Source of the DNA: Ascaphus truei
Lineage: Eukaryota > Chordata > Amphibia > Anura > Ascaphidae
Direction: 5' to 3'
NCBI GenBank assembly: GCA_036426205.1
Contig: CM071568.1
Location: 219,153,216 to 219,217,215, forward strand
Length of the DNA: 64,000 nt
Below, in pieces: positions 1 to 11,470 of this stretch. Below the pieces are notes generated by a model. That model did not search any database, was not told the origin of the DNA, and saw only the letters and a program-made list of their open reading frames with translations. A program made the position numbers and the translations under genes. Each line of letters begins with the position of its first letter. The stretch's first letter is position 1.

Positions 1-153
1 AGGTCAAACGGAATGTGCGAATGGTGGCCAATGGCGGAATTGCATACATTCGTTCAAATTTATTTACTTATAAAATAATACATTGAGAGTTACCTCATTT
101 TTAAGCATGTCCTGGGCACAGAGTTATGTTGACAATACATGATTGCATTAAAC

Positions 154-624
154 CAGGGGTTCTTAACCACAGGTGATTTCAACCCATGGGGTGATTGAAG
201 GTAGTTCAGGGGGTGATTGAGAAGGTGCTGGGATTTGTTGGAGATTACATTTTTTGAACATTAAAAATGATGTAAACTCGAGACATCAAACATTTGTTTC
301 CACTCTTTATTTGTAAAACTGTATTACTTTTATTCTGTTAAAATAACACGTGGCTGATACATCGTGTGAAAGCATCTTTATTACCCACCACAAATGCATG
401 GTCGATAGGGATCAACCCCTTATTTTCCGTCTGTTCAATACACATACTATAAATAGAGGGCTCTATACCCAACGTTTCAGTCGAGCTACTGACGCGGTTG
501 AAATGAAATAAAAATATTGAAATGGTACCGGTACGTCTTATATAAAGTTATTGGTATGGGGTGATTGGAGACTTTGTTGATCCCTTAGGGGTAATTAAAA
601 CGTACAAAAGGTTAAGAACCCCTG
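154..624. mobile_element. hAT-type MITE with 8-bp TSD
   Basis: A 471-bp non-autonomous DNA transposon. Its ends are inverted repeats, CAGGGGTTCTTAACC on the left and GGTTAAGAACCCCTG on the right. It is flanked by CATTAAAC (146-153) and AGTTAAAC (625-632), an 8-bp target-site duplication with two changes. CAG-start inverted repeats plus 8-bp duplications are diagnostic of the hAT superfamily. No transposase reading frame is present, so it must have been moved in trans. Confidence 0.85.
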
Positions 625-1186
625 AGTTAAACGGAATATTCATCTGCGAATAGAATGGTGTAAAAAATACAGCAAAGAATTGGAGGACCAAATGTTGACA
701 CATTCAGCAAACTCTAGCAACATCTCCTTACTACAGTAAATGCTGATTAGGAGCTACATAGCACACCAAAAAATTGGTATTGGAGCGTTCAAAAAAAAAC
801 TCTTGGAGAAGTTTAGTTGATTGCATTCTTGAAAACATACTGTACATCAGGGCTGCACAACATACGGCCCGCGGGCCGCATACGGCCCGCCTGGCCTCTC
901 TGTGCGGCCCGCGATGACTCCGGCCGAGCGCCTGGTAGTTAATTAAATAAATTTAAAAAAAAGTTTTAAAAAAAATTGTTTAAAAAAATGGCGGCGACCC
1001 CCCCCTCTTCCCCCTCCTCGTGCTCGAGTCGGCGGCAGCGGCGGTGCGCAGGGGCAGCAGCAGGATGCGGCAGCCGTGAGTCATTTATTTTTTTCAATAG
1101 CAGGATGCCGGGGTTGGAGGTCAGAGCCGGGGGCGGGGCCTAGTACCGGGGAGGATGTGCTGAGCTAAGGTGTGTCGGGCTGCTGC

Positions 1187-1384
1187 AGGGGTGGGAGTGA
1201 AAAACGGGCTGGGGGTGGGTGGGAGTGAAAAACGTTCTGGGGTTGGGTGGGATGCAAACGGGTGCTGGGGGTGTGGGAGTGATAAAACGGGCTGGTGGTG
1301 GGTGGGAGTGGAAAAACGGCTGGGGGTTGGTGGGATGTGAAAACGGGCTGGGGGGTGGTAGTGAAAAACGGCTGGTGGTTGGGG
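1187..1384. repeat. G-rich minisatellite, about 27-bp unit
   Basis: About seven imperfect copies of a unit of the type GGGCTGGGGGTGGGTGGGAG followed by TGAAAAAC. The array lies next to the left terminal region of the hAT element. The same terminal region, also followed by a tandem array, recurs in inverted orientation at 49.2-49.5 kb. Confidence 0.8.
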
Positions 1385-1623
1385 GGGTCCAATGGTCCTG
1401 CTGTGGGGTGGGGCATAACAGAGGGTGTGGTGGGGGAGAAGGGATGGTGGAGCAAGGTGGATATAGAGGAGGCAATCGATAAGGGAGAGAGATGTGGGGA
1501 TAGAGACGGTGAAAGGAGAGAGGGGGGAGAAGAGACTTGGGGATAGCAGGTTAGCATACAGTTTGAAATTCGCGATAGAGATGGTAGAATGACAGGATAG
1601 TATGTTGGTCATCACTGCGCGAT

Positions 1624-2520
1624 CTCTACTTGTTTTTCCTCCTTTCCTCCCCGCACCTCTTTTTTACTCCGTTTCTCTAGTCTGTTGTTATCCTGTCGCG
1701 CTCGTAGCTCTCAAACTTTCTGCTTCTCTTTGCGCTCCCTATCTCCTTTATCTCCCGGTACTCTCCTTTTTTTTGTTTGTTTCTGCATCCCTCTCGCGCC
1801 TTTTTGTCCCCTCCTTTCTCTCTGCGTTGCCTCCTTTCTCTCTCTTTTTTGGTTCTTTTGTTGCTGTTTTTTTGTTGCCTCCTTTCTCCCGGTTTCGCCT
1901 CCTTTTGTCTGCCGTTCGCCCTTTTTTTCTCTCTCCGCTTTTACCTGGCGTGGGTGGGGGGGGGCTCTCCTACCGCCTTCTCTCTGGGTTTTTCTCACTT
2001 TCTCTATTCGCTTTATTCCTTTCCTCTTTCTTTTTTCCTGTTTCTCTCTCTCTCCTACTTCCCTTCCGTTCCCTCGCCTCTCCTTTTTCTCTGTTTCCTC
2101 CCCTTTCTCCTCTTTTTCTGCTTCTCTTCTTTCTTTTCTCTTCTCTGCTTCTTCTTTTTCTCTTTTTTTATTCTTTTTTTTTTTCGTTTTCTTTTGCTCT
2201 CGTTCTTCGTGTTTCTTTGGTTCTTATTTTTTCTTCCGCCTTCTGCGTTTCTTTTCTTATTCTTTCCTCTCTAATCTTCCGATATTTCGGGCTCGGTTTC
2301 TGACTCTTTTTTGCTCGCTTTTTATTATTTTTGTGTTTTTTTCCTCTTGTCTTCCTCCTGGTTTTTTTTCTCCTTCTCCTCTTTTGTTTCTTTTCATCGC
2401 GCCTCTTGTCCGCCTTTCGCTCTCTCTCCTTCCTATGTCCTTTCCCCCTCTTCTTTCTTTTTATTTTCTCCGTGCGCTTCGCGCTTTGTTGGCTCTGTTC
2501 TGTTCGTTTCTTCTCCTGAG
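1624..2520 (+). repeat. 900-nt pyrimidine-rich tract
   Basis: Nearly all bases on the plus strand are T or C, in TTTCTC/CTTTTT-type runs with very few purines. It is not a clean microsatellite; the composition is conserved but the word order is not. Open frames through it translate to Phe/Leu/Ser-rich low complexity on one strand and Lys/Arg/Glu-rich on the other, as expected of the composition, so I do not call protein. Confidence 0.8.
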
Positions 2521-2664
2521 GCGGAGGCTGGGGCGGTGCCCCGGGCCCCCTGGCGTTTGGAATCGCTCGGCGGGTGCGGTGCGGGGCGTTGCCGCGCGAT
2601 GAGGAGGAGGGGCGTGCGGGGGGAGGGCACCAGGATGGGGCGTGCGTTGGATTGGCAGAGATGA

Positions 2665-2820
2665 CCACCTGTCATCCACCCACCGCCATTCACCCAACTG
2701 TCATTCACCCACCCATCACCATGGCATTCACCCCACCCACCGCCATTCACCCAACTGTCCTTCACCCCACCCATCCACTTGTCTTCCACCCCTCCCCCAC
2801 TCACCACCCACCCAGGCAGG
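2665..2820. repeat. CCATTCACCC minisatellite
   Basis: Repeats of CACCGCCATTCACCCAACTG and shorter variants with CCATTCACCC as the shared word, four to five imperfect copies, inside the hAT element at 848-3423. Confidence 0.7.
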
Positions 2821-3024
2821 CATCACCCATGTCTTTTTGAAATATAAAAATACCTTTCATTGTCATGTTTTTTTTCTGTATCACTAAGAAAACAGTTAAG
2901 TAAAAGTTGCGCGGCTAAAATATTTTTTCGTGGTAGGTGCGCTATATGGGTTTTTTCGGGGGGGGGGCCCTGCTCCTTTCATTTTCGTCCCGCCCGCCCC
3001 ATGATTTTCTGTTGACGGCCCTGT

Positions 3025-3150
3025 GGGGTGATGTGAGGTGCAAGGGGGGTGATTTGAGGTGCAAGGGGGGAGAGTGATGTGAGGTGCAGGGGGGAGAGCG
3101 ATGTGAGGTGCAAGGGGGGAGAGGGATGTGAGGTGAAGGGGGGGTGTGAT
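3025..3150. repeat. GATGTGAGGTGCAAGGGGGG minisatellite
   Basis: About five copies of a 22- to 27-bp unit, GATGTGAGGTGCAAGGGGGG with an optional AGAGT spacer, near the right end of the hAT element. It is followed by a short GATGAT microsatellite at about 3291-3312. Confidence 0.75.
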
Positions 3151-3729
3151 GTATGCGCTGTGCAGGGGGGCATTGTGTGTGTGATGTGGAGGGGGAGTAT
3201 TATGTGTGTGGGTGAGGGGGAGAGATGGGGTTATGAGAGATAGATGGGGAGTATCGCAAAGGTTGATACTGAGGGGTTCTTGGGGAGATATGATGATGAT
3301 GATGATGATGAGGTGCTGGAGGAGAGATGATGATGGTGATGGTGATGATTTTACCCCTGCGGCCCAATTTTTTTTCCCTTGGAGCAGTTCGGCCCTTCTC
3401 ACTTTACGAGTTGTGCAGGCCTGCTGTACATGTACACAAAGCAAAGGATTTTACAAATGTCCAAAGATTCACAGTAAAAAGGTTATTCAGAAGGCATTGA
3501 AACAATTAAATACAAAAAGTAAGGAGGAAAGAAAGTACAAAAAGAAAGGGGGGTAGAGGGGGAGAAGTAGGCACATTTTGGTGAAGAAAGAAAGGTCATA
3601 AAGTCTGACCAAATGTGAAACACGTAGAAAAAATATTTAATTCGATTAACTATGTACTCCATGAAAAACATGCATTGAAAACTCATGCGCAAGATTCAGT
3701 GTCCACTGTCTCTCCTTACTAATACTCAC

Positions 3730-3975
3730 GAGTAAGTTGTCAGCATATCAATATCGTTGTGCATGTTGAAGGCATATAATTCTCCCAAATGAAACAATTT
3801 CTCCAACGCTTCGTAAATAAATATAAGGCAAATGAGAGCAGCAAATGCTTCTTCTGTAAACCGAGTGATGTAACAAACTAAGCTGCTTGCATCTGTTGCC
3901 ACCAATAACATACATAAAAATGCTGTCCACAGACCTATACTTGTACGCAGGGACAGATAGGACAGCTCATAATCT
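3730..3975 (-). CDS. slc4a7: SLC4A7 exon L (membrane domain)
   Basis: A 246-bp coding exon of the bicarbonate cotransporter NBCn1. Reading on the minus strand, it starts after a CCACCCCAATAG acceptor and ends at a GTGAGT donor. It encodes about 82 residues beginning DYELSYLSLRTSIGLW and ending AFNMHNDIDMLTTY. It contains two hydrophobic spans (around LWTAFLCMLLVATDASSL and FAALICLIFIYEALEKL), matching consecutive membrane helices of the SLC4 transport domain. The LGELYAFNMHND stretch resembles SLC4A7 more than SLC4A8 or SLC4A10. Phase joins exactly to exon K (AG plus A). No stop or frameshift. Confidence 0.93.
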
Positions 3976-5234
3976 CTATTGGGGTGGGAAAAAAAAGGAA
4001 GGAAAAAAAAGATTTTTAGTCAGTAAAAATAAAAATAAAAACTCTGAAAGTTTATAAGCAATCATGTTTATGTAACAATTTAATTACAAAATGTCAATAG
4101 TGTAAACAATTCCAAAAATAGCTGACCATCAAAACTGTCCAGAAAGTTACAATTATAAAAAACTAATCCTGCAATTAGTCATGATTTCATCGGTTGGTAG
4201 GCGAGTGGATTTGAGACTATCCGTGAAAATTAATTAGAATGATTTGAAGGGAAATTAAATGCCATGTTAAAGCAAGACCTTCCAGCATAATTTAATGTGC
4301 AATAAACTCTCACCTTTTACTGTTGGAGAGGTGAGACCGTTTTTTACAAATTGAGAGTGCGTTTAGAATGCGTCACTGCATCTTTTATACGTCAGCTCAT
4401 TCATAAAAAGTGGCATCATCGGAAATGTTTTATTTAAAAATGCAGTCAGTACCAGTCAGAGGCAGATTCATCAAGTTCAATAAGAGGTATGGCCTCCAAT
4501 CCAGCACAAACGATCATTCAATTAAATGACAGTTAACGTTGGAAGTGGTGTGATAACCCGCATCGGAGGTATCTTTAAGCATTTTGAAAAACAACATGCA
4601 GGTCTAAACTTGTAGGGATCCATGTTAAAATGTATAAGAAGTAAATTGACACACTGTGCTCATTTGCCGGTTATTACCCAGAATTCCTGGCTGCAGTGGA
4701 AACACTGTTTGCTATGCAATCAAATGGGAAAGACAGGTGGCAGACCTGTTTGAAACATGCAAATGCACCACAAGTGGTATTTTTATTTACTGAAAAACAA
4801 CATAAATTTAAGCCATCTTTTTCACTCTGTAGCAATTCTTAAAGATGAAGTCTCACTTCTAAACATATTGAAGTTGCAAAAATAAATACACCAATAAGAA
4901 TTGAGGTTTTCATGTAATTGTCCATTTTATGAATTAAAGTTTAAAACAGCCTTTCAAATTCAGGACAAAATACGTGCCACTGAATGGCACATCAACAAAT
5001 ACAACAATACTGCTTCCATTAGGGATCAGACCCAAATGAGTAACGAATGTTGTAGTTCCATAGGTGCAGTGATTAAGACTATCTGGTGAAATATAGTCCT
5101 AACTGGACAGATTTAAAATATGCACCTAAACAATTATTGGGCATCATAATATTTCAAAATCATAAACTGTAGTATTTTTACAAAATGATGACAGGTATAT
5201 TATATTTTTAAAAGCTCATACAAATGTCACTCAC
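3976..5234 (-). other. Intron K-L
   Basis: A 1.26-kb intron. It contains an old copy of the octamer-bearing repeat (4654-4770) and A-rich runs; nothing else is supported. Confidence 0.8.
4654..4770 (+). repeat. Degraded octamer-bearing inverted repeat
   Basis: Related to the copies at 18181-18297, 38193-38314 and 49657-49768. It starts CTGTGCTCATTTGCCGG and ends ACATGCAAATGCACCACAAG. The upstream segment GGGATCCATGTTAAAATG also aligns to the flank of the 38-kb copy. It is the most diverged of the four, so probably the oldest. Confidence 0.6.
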
Positions 5235-5368
5235 CTGCAGAATTTAAAAAGTATTTTCTCAAAAACCAGAACAGGTCCTGTGCTCCCCAATATAGTGAGA
5301 GGTTGTCCAGCAAAGAGAGAATAGGCAATGCCCGTTAACGAAGCTCCAAAAAGAGACTCTATTGCACT
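5235..5368 (-). CDS. slc4a7: SLC4A7 exon K (membrane domain)
   Basis: A 134-bp exon. The minus strand reads acceptor CCAAACAG, then Ser-Ala-Ile-Glu and SLFGASLTGIAYSLFAGQP, then LTILGSTGPVLVFEKILFKF and Cys, then donor GTGAGT. This is one of the most conserved stretches of the Na+-coupled SLC4 bicarbonate transporters, spanning TM2 and the start of TM3, where the substrate path begins. The exon starts in phase 0 and ends with two bases of an Arg codon completed by exon L. Confidence 0.96.
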
Positions 5369-7245
5369 CTGTTTGGGAGGAAGAAAGACTTGTTGCATTG
5401 CTTCTATGACCATAAAACAGGTTTCTACTTTCACAAGTATAAATATATAGTGATGACTATTCATAGTTATTAAAACAAAGGAAATCAAACCAAGTATCTA
5501 CATTTCTGACCTACAAAAGATATGAATAACATTTTCTGGAAGAGTTGTACAGTACTTTATATAAAATTGCTCATTTTAATCCAAAGTGTACTGTATACAA
5601 ACAAATGTCCACTGTGGAAAATCTGTGAAACACTTTACAAAAGGAGATTAATAGACATGGTAAAATGTTCAATAAAATGTTGTCCCAAGGAAAAAAAAAA
5701 ATAATGAAAAAAAATAAATTATTATATATAATCACTGATAATGTACCTAAAATTAAAACACACAATCAGGAAGGAATAGAAGGCCTATAGGTAAATCAGA
5801 CATAGTGCAACACAGGTTAAGATTTAAGTTTTTCCAGTCTCCTCCATTGAATGAGCTAGGATTTGATTTCACAAAGGGAAACTGTTTATTATGAAAAAGT
5901 ATGGCAACTACATACTGTACAAAGAGCCGGTGTTTCTCCCTGTTCAGTCTCCACATCAGGTGAAAACAATAAACAATAACTAACCATGCCAACTTACCTA
6001 AGCTTTATTTCTACAGTAATTTAGTAAAGCATACAGTATCATCATACAAAGGACTAGATTCCCCAGCAGACAGCAGCTGCCTTAGGCTGAGAGGATGCTC
6101 TCCTCAATTTTTAATTATGGACTGTGCAAGACCGAATTGACAATGTTCAGATCATCATTTGCCCAGTCACAAACTTTCAAAATAAAGCCACGCATTGTAA
6201 TTAAATGCTGGAAAGGCTTCTTGGAACGGAATTCTTCTGAAGTGATCATTGCTGTGGTCTAAAATCCTCAACCTCTCCTCTATGGAATGTATCACAAAAG
6301 GGATTGGGCAAAGATCACCAACTAAATGTGCAAATATTACATAAAGTAAAAATGTAATACTGACAAATAGACCAATCATCATATTTAAAGCAGCAATCCA
6401 CTCTAACTAACCCTAAAAAAATAAAAATAAAATAAATAAATAAAACGATTGGAAACCGGGAGATCTGGCTTTCTTGAGATACTTAGTAGTGAAGGTATCT
6501 GTATTACCCCTGGTTTTTAAAGGAGATTTAAATGGCCATCTATTAAGAAGCTGCAATCAATTATGTTGAAGCTTCCTATTGGCCATCGTTACCCCTGGAG
6601 GGAGATTTCAACCCAGTAACTTCACTGATAAGTCTCTCAGGAAGCATGGAGCAGCAGACAATAGTGTGATCCAGGTCTCTTTCTCCCTCCTCCAGTTAAA
6701 AAAAGAAAGAAAAGGGCAGTAGTGAAAAACAAAAAACAATACCAGGGATTGCTGCATTAATTCCCCCATATTCTTAACACCAGGTTAAATGTTTCTATCA
6801 TATATCTATAGAACTGTGAATTAGTCACTGTATGCTAACAGTATCAAAAAGGAATTAATCAAGAGGGAAAGCAATCATTTATTTTATTTCAGTTCACTTC
6901 AGAAGCAAATAATTTCTTCAATGTGTTAGATGGGTCTATCTAAATTTGCTAGTTTAACTTTTCACTGCAGGCTTAAGATACTGTATATGCTCACATCTGG
7001 TATAAATTAGGCTTCAAAAAGGCAGGCCTGTTATAAGAGCCATCAGAGATAACGAAGATTACAATATATATACAGACTAACTTTTTCACTGTTAGAGGGG
7101 ACAACAAAAGCAATGTGTTTCTGGCCTCTGACAGCAAAAGGGTTGAGAGTGAAAATGTATTGCATCCTAGCAGAGGATTGTCCTCACATTTTGATTTGAA
7201 TATTAAATGTTACGTTTTCAAGCACTAATTTATATATATATACAC

Positions 7246-7318
<73 letters not shown>

Positions 7319-7909
7319 CACACATATATATATATACACACACATATATATACTGTATATATATACATACATACATATATACATACATATATATATATAT
7401 ATATACACACATACATACATATATATATATATATATACACACATACATACATATATATAATGATTAGTGTTGCAGATGAAATGAGCTTGGGAACTAGGTT
7501 GGTGGTTGGTTGGTCCAAGCTGTTTTGGAATCAGAAGCTGTAAAATAAGAACTTCCACTCAAATAAAAAAAGAAAATCTTACAAGTGAAAAAATACCAGT
7601 AAATATTTTCCTTTACAAAATGGCTCACTGTAACTGTGCACATGTCACTGGTCACACTATAAAGGTGGCCCATGTCTTGTTACACCTCCTGAAATCCGGG
7701 ATAAAGGAGCTTTTACCTCAAACCTTTGCATCTTCTGTTCACATGGACTCCCCCAAACTTTGTCACAGCAGTTACCATGAGCAGGGGAAGGTCAAATACT
7801 GTGGGGTAGACGCTTTGGATCAAGCATGAACAAGTGAGACAAATGCACATGGACACCTTCCTCTGAAGGTCTAAAAGCCTGGCCACTACCAATCTTTCTT
7901 TGTACTCAC
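5369..7909 (-). other. Intron J-K
   Basis: A 2.5-kb intron, AT-rich, with a long TA/CATA microsatellite at 7230-7460. No other coding or RNA feature seen. Confidence 0.8.
7230..7460. repeat. TA/CATA compound microsatellite
   Basis: About 230 bp of alternating TA runs, CACA/TACACA interruptions and CATA tetranucleotides. The long open frames of Tyr/Ile repeats through it are compositional artefacts. Confidence 0.95.
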
Positions 7910-8084
7910 TATTCTGCCTTGTGTAGCTTCTCCCAGGAGCCCTCCAAAAGTGATTACAGGAGACATACAGGCACAGTATAGGAAAAGAACGGAGGCCAGG
8001 CACTGCAGGTTTAATGCATCCTTGAAGTCACTCAAGAAAAAAGGTGCTTTCCTTTTGATGTCATGCATCAAACCACCAAAAAGC
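7910..8084 (-). CDS. slc4a7: SLC4A7 exon J (TM1)
   Basis: A 175-bp exon between a CCTATTTAG acceptor and a GTGAGT donor. It encodes [20 protein letters not shown], then [20 protein letters not shown] and [18 protein letters not shown]. It marks the junction between the cytosolic N-terminal domain and the membrane domain: the first helix is [20 protein letters not shown]. The [15 protein letters not shown] segment favours SLC4A7 over SLC4A8 (KRKAPWYWSDYRDAL) and SLC4A10 (KRKAPYFWSDFRDAF). Phase matches both neighbours. Confidence 0.96.
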
Positions 8085-9134
8085 CTAAATAGGTGAGATG
8101 AAACTCGTCAAACTGTACACTGTAGGAGTCTAGCTATTTATTTTATTTGTTTTAGAAAATATGCTTTGTGAAGGCTGCTTGGGGCAAATTTTTGCTTGAA
8201 GTCACAAATTCCCATGATTTCCTAGCCTCCTGTTGTAATTGTATCTAAAACTGTGATATAGCGTACTGCATTAAGTCAACCTAGTGGGATGGCGATCAAC
8301 AGAAGACCATTTGAAGATAGCTCATTAAGGCAATATCTTACATGTCTCTTCAATCTATTAATACCGTTAGTAAACGTAAAGGGATTCACCAAATAGGGCA
8401 ACATATATACCTGAAAGCCTCAAATGGCTATAGTTACATATAGAACTTAAACGCACCTAGTGCAACCACCCCACTTAATAAGCAACACTAAATTATGTTT
8501 CTGAGTACATACGACAGGCATGAAGAATTTGGTATTCTGTGCTCCCGCTGTGGAAACAAGAGCTCCGAGACAGAATCTGTAAAACTTGCAGGTTAAAAGG
8601 TTTATATACTGTAGTTGCATCTACTTGCCCAAGAACCAACAGGAGGCAGTGAAGATCCCAATACTGGTAGCTTGGCCAAGAGAAAGACCAACTTAGGTAC
8701 AGCTCCCAGACTTTAGTTTGCAAGTTTTAGAGATTGTTCAGAAATCCCCTAAAATCTTGGGGTCAGGTATGCACGATGCAGTCCTAATTACTCAGCAACT
8801 TGATTCCAATTTGTATTTGCTCATTCTAAATGCAGCAATTACTTTGATTTTCACTTTGTCTCTAACAAATCCAACATTTTTATGGACAGACTCCTTATGC
8901 GTAATGAGATTTTTTTTTATATATATATAAAAAAAAAAAAATGCAAGCATGTAATTTTCTAGTATTGTGCTGCTCTCAAAAGAGTTGCTTCAAAATTAAC
9001 TCCCATATATTTGGAGAGAACTGCACTTCTCAGAGTTATTTCTAGATGTCCTAAACTGCATTTTATATGTACATTTACTACACTTTTTCCCATCATCCTG
9101 AAACCCCCATCAGAAACAGGTTTCACAAACACAC
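8085..9134 (-). other. Intron I-J
   Basis: A 1.05-kb intron; I see nothing in it beyond AT-rich sequence and a short poly-A/poly-T stretch near 8910-8941. Confidence 0.8.
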
Positions 9135-9238
9135 CTTCCAGTTCTCTGAAGCTCTGGGCCAGCGTGATCAGCCTCCTCTTTTAACGTCTCACCCATGTGA
9201 GTAGAACCATTTGGGACTGTTGGTATCTTCCGCTTTTC
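9135..9238 (-). CDS. slc4a7: SLC4A7 exon I (linker before TM1)
   Basis: A 104-bp exon: acceptor CCTGTACAG, then EKRKIPTVPNGSTHMGETLK and EEADHAGPELQRTG plus two bases of Arg, donor GTGTGT. It encodes the variable linker between the folded cytosolic domain and the first membrane helix. The PNGS and GPELQRTGR blocks are conserved in the SLC4A7/8/10 group, while the middle is lineage-specific. The reading frame carries cleanly from exon H into exon J. Confidence 0.92.
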
Positions 9239-10326
9239 CTGTACAGGTGATAGACAAGAATATAAAGTATCCCAAAGACAAGTCTGTTAAATAAGCATCA
9301 AACTATTTGAGAATGTGTTACATAATGAACAATTCATAAGATTCAATTGTATGAAGTATTTCTTTTACATAGTGCTGACAATGTTCACTGCACTTAATTA
9401 TCGAAATAATTCCAGATACATTGAAATTCAACAAAGCTTTCAATACCAACGTATATATAAGATAGGGATAAAAAATTGATCCCAGAATGAAATTATATAC
9501 TACTGTATGCTTAAAAGTTTTGTTTCATTTCACTCAAAGGCAGGAAATGCCATTACAGGTGTTACTTTATAACATAACGCCATTATCTCACTGTTGATTA
9601 GAAGGACGTTTATATTACTAGTAGAATGAATGTTAATAATAGACTCTAAAGGGGAAAGGGAACTTAGCTACAGCATTAACATGAAAGCAGTATCTATATA
9701 ACCATGTTATTTCCATGTGATCAGTAATGAACCCAGAGACTTTTCTCATTACATAATTACCCGAAGAACTGACCCACAATTGTTGATGTACCAGGAAAGC
9801 ACATTGGGTGATGCACTGTTCTCCGTTATGGATTGCACAAACACTTAATTATGTTGACTACTCCCATCCATGTCGATTGCAGGTACAACTCTCTTCACTT
9901 CTCCTTTTGATACTATTGCTAACAGCTCATTTTGGGAGGGGTGGAGATGAGTTATTTTAGTGAGTCAACAACATTATTTCCAAGTTCCTGTATTCAGCAT
10001 GTTGAGTAGGTCAGTGTGGGAGGCATGCTTATTGTAGAAACATGAAACGGCTTGTTAAAGATGTAATACCTCGTCGCCAACAAATCAACTATTTAATTTA
10101 CTTCCTTAAGCAATAATGCTTAGAGCTTTGCATGTGCAAGAATATATTCGTCACACAAAAGGGACCAGCTAGCTAAGACCCCTCAAAGTTTCAAGTTACC
10201 AAGTTTATAAACAACCTAGCAAATATATTTTAAAATACTTAGAAGTGTCTGTTTATTGAAAATAAAAGGCATTCATTAAGTAATAATCCCAGAAGGACAG
10301 GACATTACTGGCCAATAATGCCCTGG

Positions 10327-10400
10327 CTGGAAGAGTTGAAGGCCTGATGAAGTCGCAAGAGAGAGCGACGAAACGCGTAGAGTGTTCCAGTCAAACAGCC
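10327..10400 (+). ncRNA. Hammerhead-like hairpin (probably inactive)
   Basis: It contains the hammerhead core word CTGATGA (10344-10350), one extra A, a 5-bp stem GTCGC/GCGAC (10352-10356 with 10365-10369), then GAAAC (10370-10374) and GCGTAG. A full hammerhead has the stem directly after CTGATGA and a strand downstream that closes stem I; here an extra A intervenes and stem I is only partial (CTGGAA at 10327 with TTCCAG further out). It is probably a decayed ribozyme carried by a dispersed repeat. Confidence 0.45.
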
Positions 10401-11113
10401 AAGAGAAGAGGAACACGAAAAATCCACTGATACCATCTGATCCTGTAGTCCCCGGCGCACCGGAAGTGACGTATCGGGAGCCTGGGAGGTTCTCGGCGTG
10501 CCGGAAGTGAAGGGACGAAAGCTCCAGTGTGGATCCAAGTGTCTCCTGAGAGAGCGGAGGTGAACGAGTACCCAGAGGAATCACGAGCCCCAGGCATATT
10601 CGTCAACCGCTACCTATGAGTGCCCACATCGACCGTATGAAGTGTAAGCCTTGAATCGTGTATTTGATATTATAATTGTTTTACCTCTACACTATATGGT
10701 CTCTCTTTTTTCTCCTTTGGAGGTTGTGATTGGTGGCTGCTGTTTACACATAGGGCGCATCCACCCCTTAAGTTGGATGAATGTCTGATTTGATTACTTA
10801 AAATGTGAGTAGTCATTTTTGGATCAATTTCACTTTTTTCACTGTTTAAACATTTTTGCACTATGATATGTTTTTCTATTTTATGACTTCGAGACGAACT
10901 CCCCTGACGCTTTGAAAAATCATCCAAGAAAAGACAAGAGAAACAGTCTTTTTTCAAGGGTTGTAGTTTATTTTGAGGTTTTTTTCACTTTATATGCACT
11001 TTAATTAGGCACGTGTATTATCACTGAATTTATTAATCACATTGTCACTTTCACAATAGTGGTTATTATTATATTTTGGGTTTGTTTGAGCGTTATTGTC
11101 ATTGTTTTCCTAA

Positions 11114-11134
11114 CTGGAAGAGTTGAAGGCCTGA
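11114..11134 (+). repeat. Direct repeat of the 10327 segment
   Basis: A 21-bp exact match to 10327-10347 (it starts CTGGAAGAGTTGAAGGCC), 787 bp downstream and in the same orientation, followed by a degenerate version of the hairpin. Two same-strand copies of a hammerhead-type segment separated by under 1 kb recall the terminal repeats of Penelope-like elements or retrozymes, but no coding sequence is present between them. Confidence 0.6.
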
Positions 11135-11470
11135 GGTGAAGCCGAGGCGAAGGGGGAGAATATAGAGGTGAGGGGGAAAGAGGAGAGAGAGGTGGGTGGT
11201 GGAGGGAGAAGAGAGGTGAGGGGGTGAGAGGAGAGAAAGAGATGAGGGGGGAGAAACTTGGAGGAGGGGAAAAGAGAGGCGAGGTGGGGAGACGGGAGGC
11301 GAGATGGGGGGGGAAGAGAGGCGAGGTGGAGAAGAGGGGAGAGAGAAGAGAGACAAGGGGGGGGAGAGAGGCATGGGGGGGAGAGAGGCAAGGGGGGGAG
11401 AGAGGCAGGGGGGGGGGAGGGGGGGGGGGGGGGGGGAGGGGGGGGTAGAAAAGGGGAGGGGGAGAGGTGG
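11128..11470. repeat. Purine-rich minisatellite
   Basis: Nearly pure G/A on the plus strand: GGGAGAAGAGAGGCGAGGTG-like units decaying into G runs (poly-G around 11407-11438). Open frames through it are Glu/Arg/Gly or Pro/Ser low complexity, not genes. Confidence 0.85.

Larger units (their letters stand above)
848..3423. mobile_element. 2.6-kb hAT element loaded with minisatellites, exact TSD
   Basis: The left end reads CAGGGCTGCACAAC and the right end GTTGTGCAGGCCTG, imperfect inverted repeats. The flanking octamers are identical: CTGTACAT at 840-847 and at 3424-3431. This fixes the element as one hAT-type insertion of 2,576 bp. Inside, from left to right, are a GC-rich terminal region, a G-rich minisatellite (about 1187-1384), a 900-nt pyrimidine tract (about 1624-2520), a CCATTCACCC minisatellite (about 2665-2820) and a GGTGCAAGGGGGG minisatellite (about 3025-3150). 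The long open frames in it are low-complexity Phe/Ser/Leu or Gly/Trp strings, not transposase. Confidence 0.88.
1..3729 (-). other. SLC4A7 intron or 3' flank below exon L
   Basis: This stretch lies downstream of the last visible exon. I looked for the next SLC4A7 exon (the start of the large extracellular loop after TM4) and did not find it; it should lie below position 1. Apart from the two hAT elements annotated separately (154-624 and 848-3423), positions 1-145, 633-839 and 3432-3729 show no gene, RNA or regulatory signal that I can support. Confidence 0.6.

Noticed and set aside
1685..2602. A 305-codon open frame, one of the longest in the window
   Set aside because: It lies in the pyrimidine tract and translates to Phe/Ser/Leu low complexity with no domain; open frames of this length are expected from such composition.
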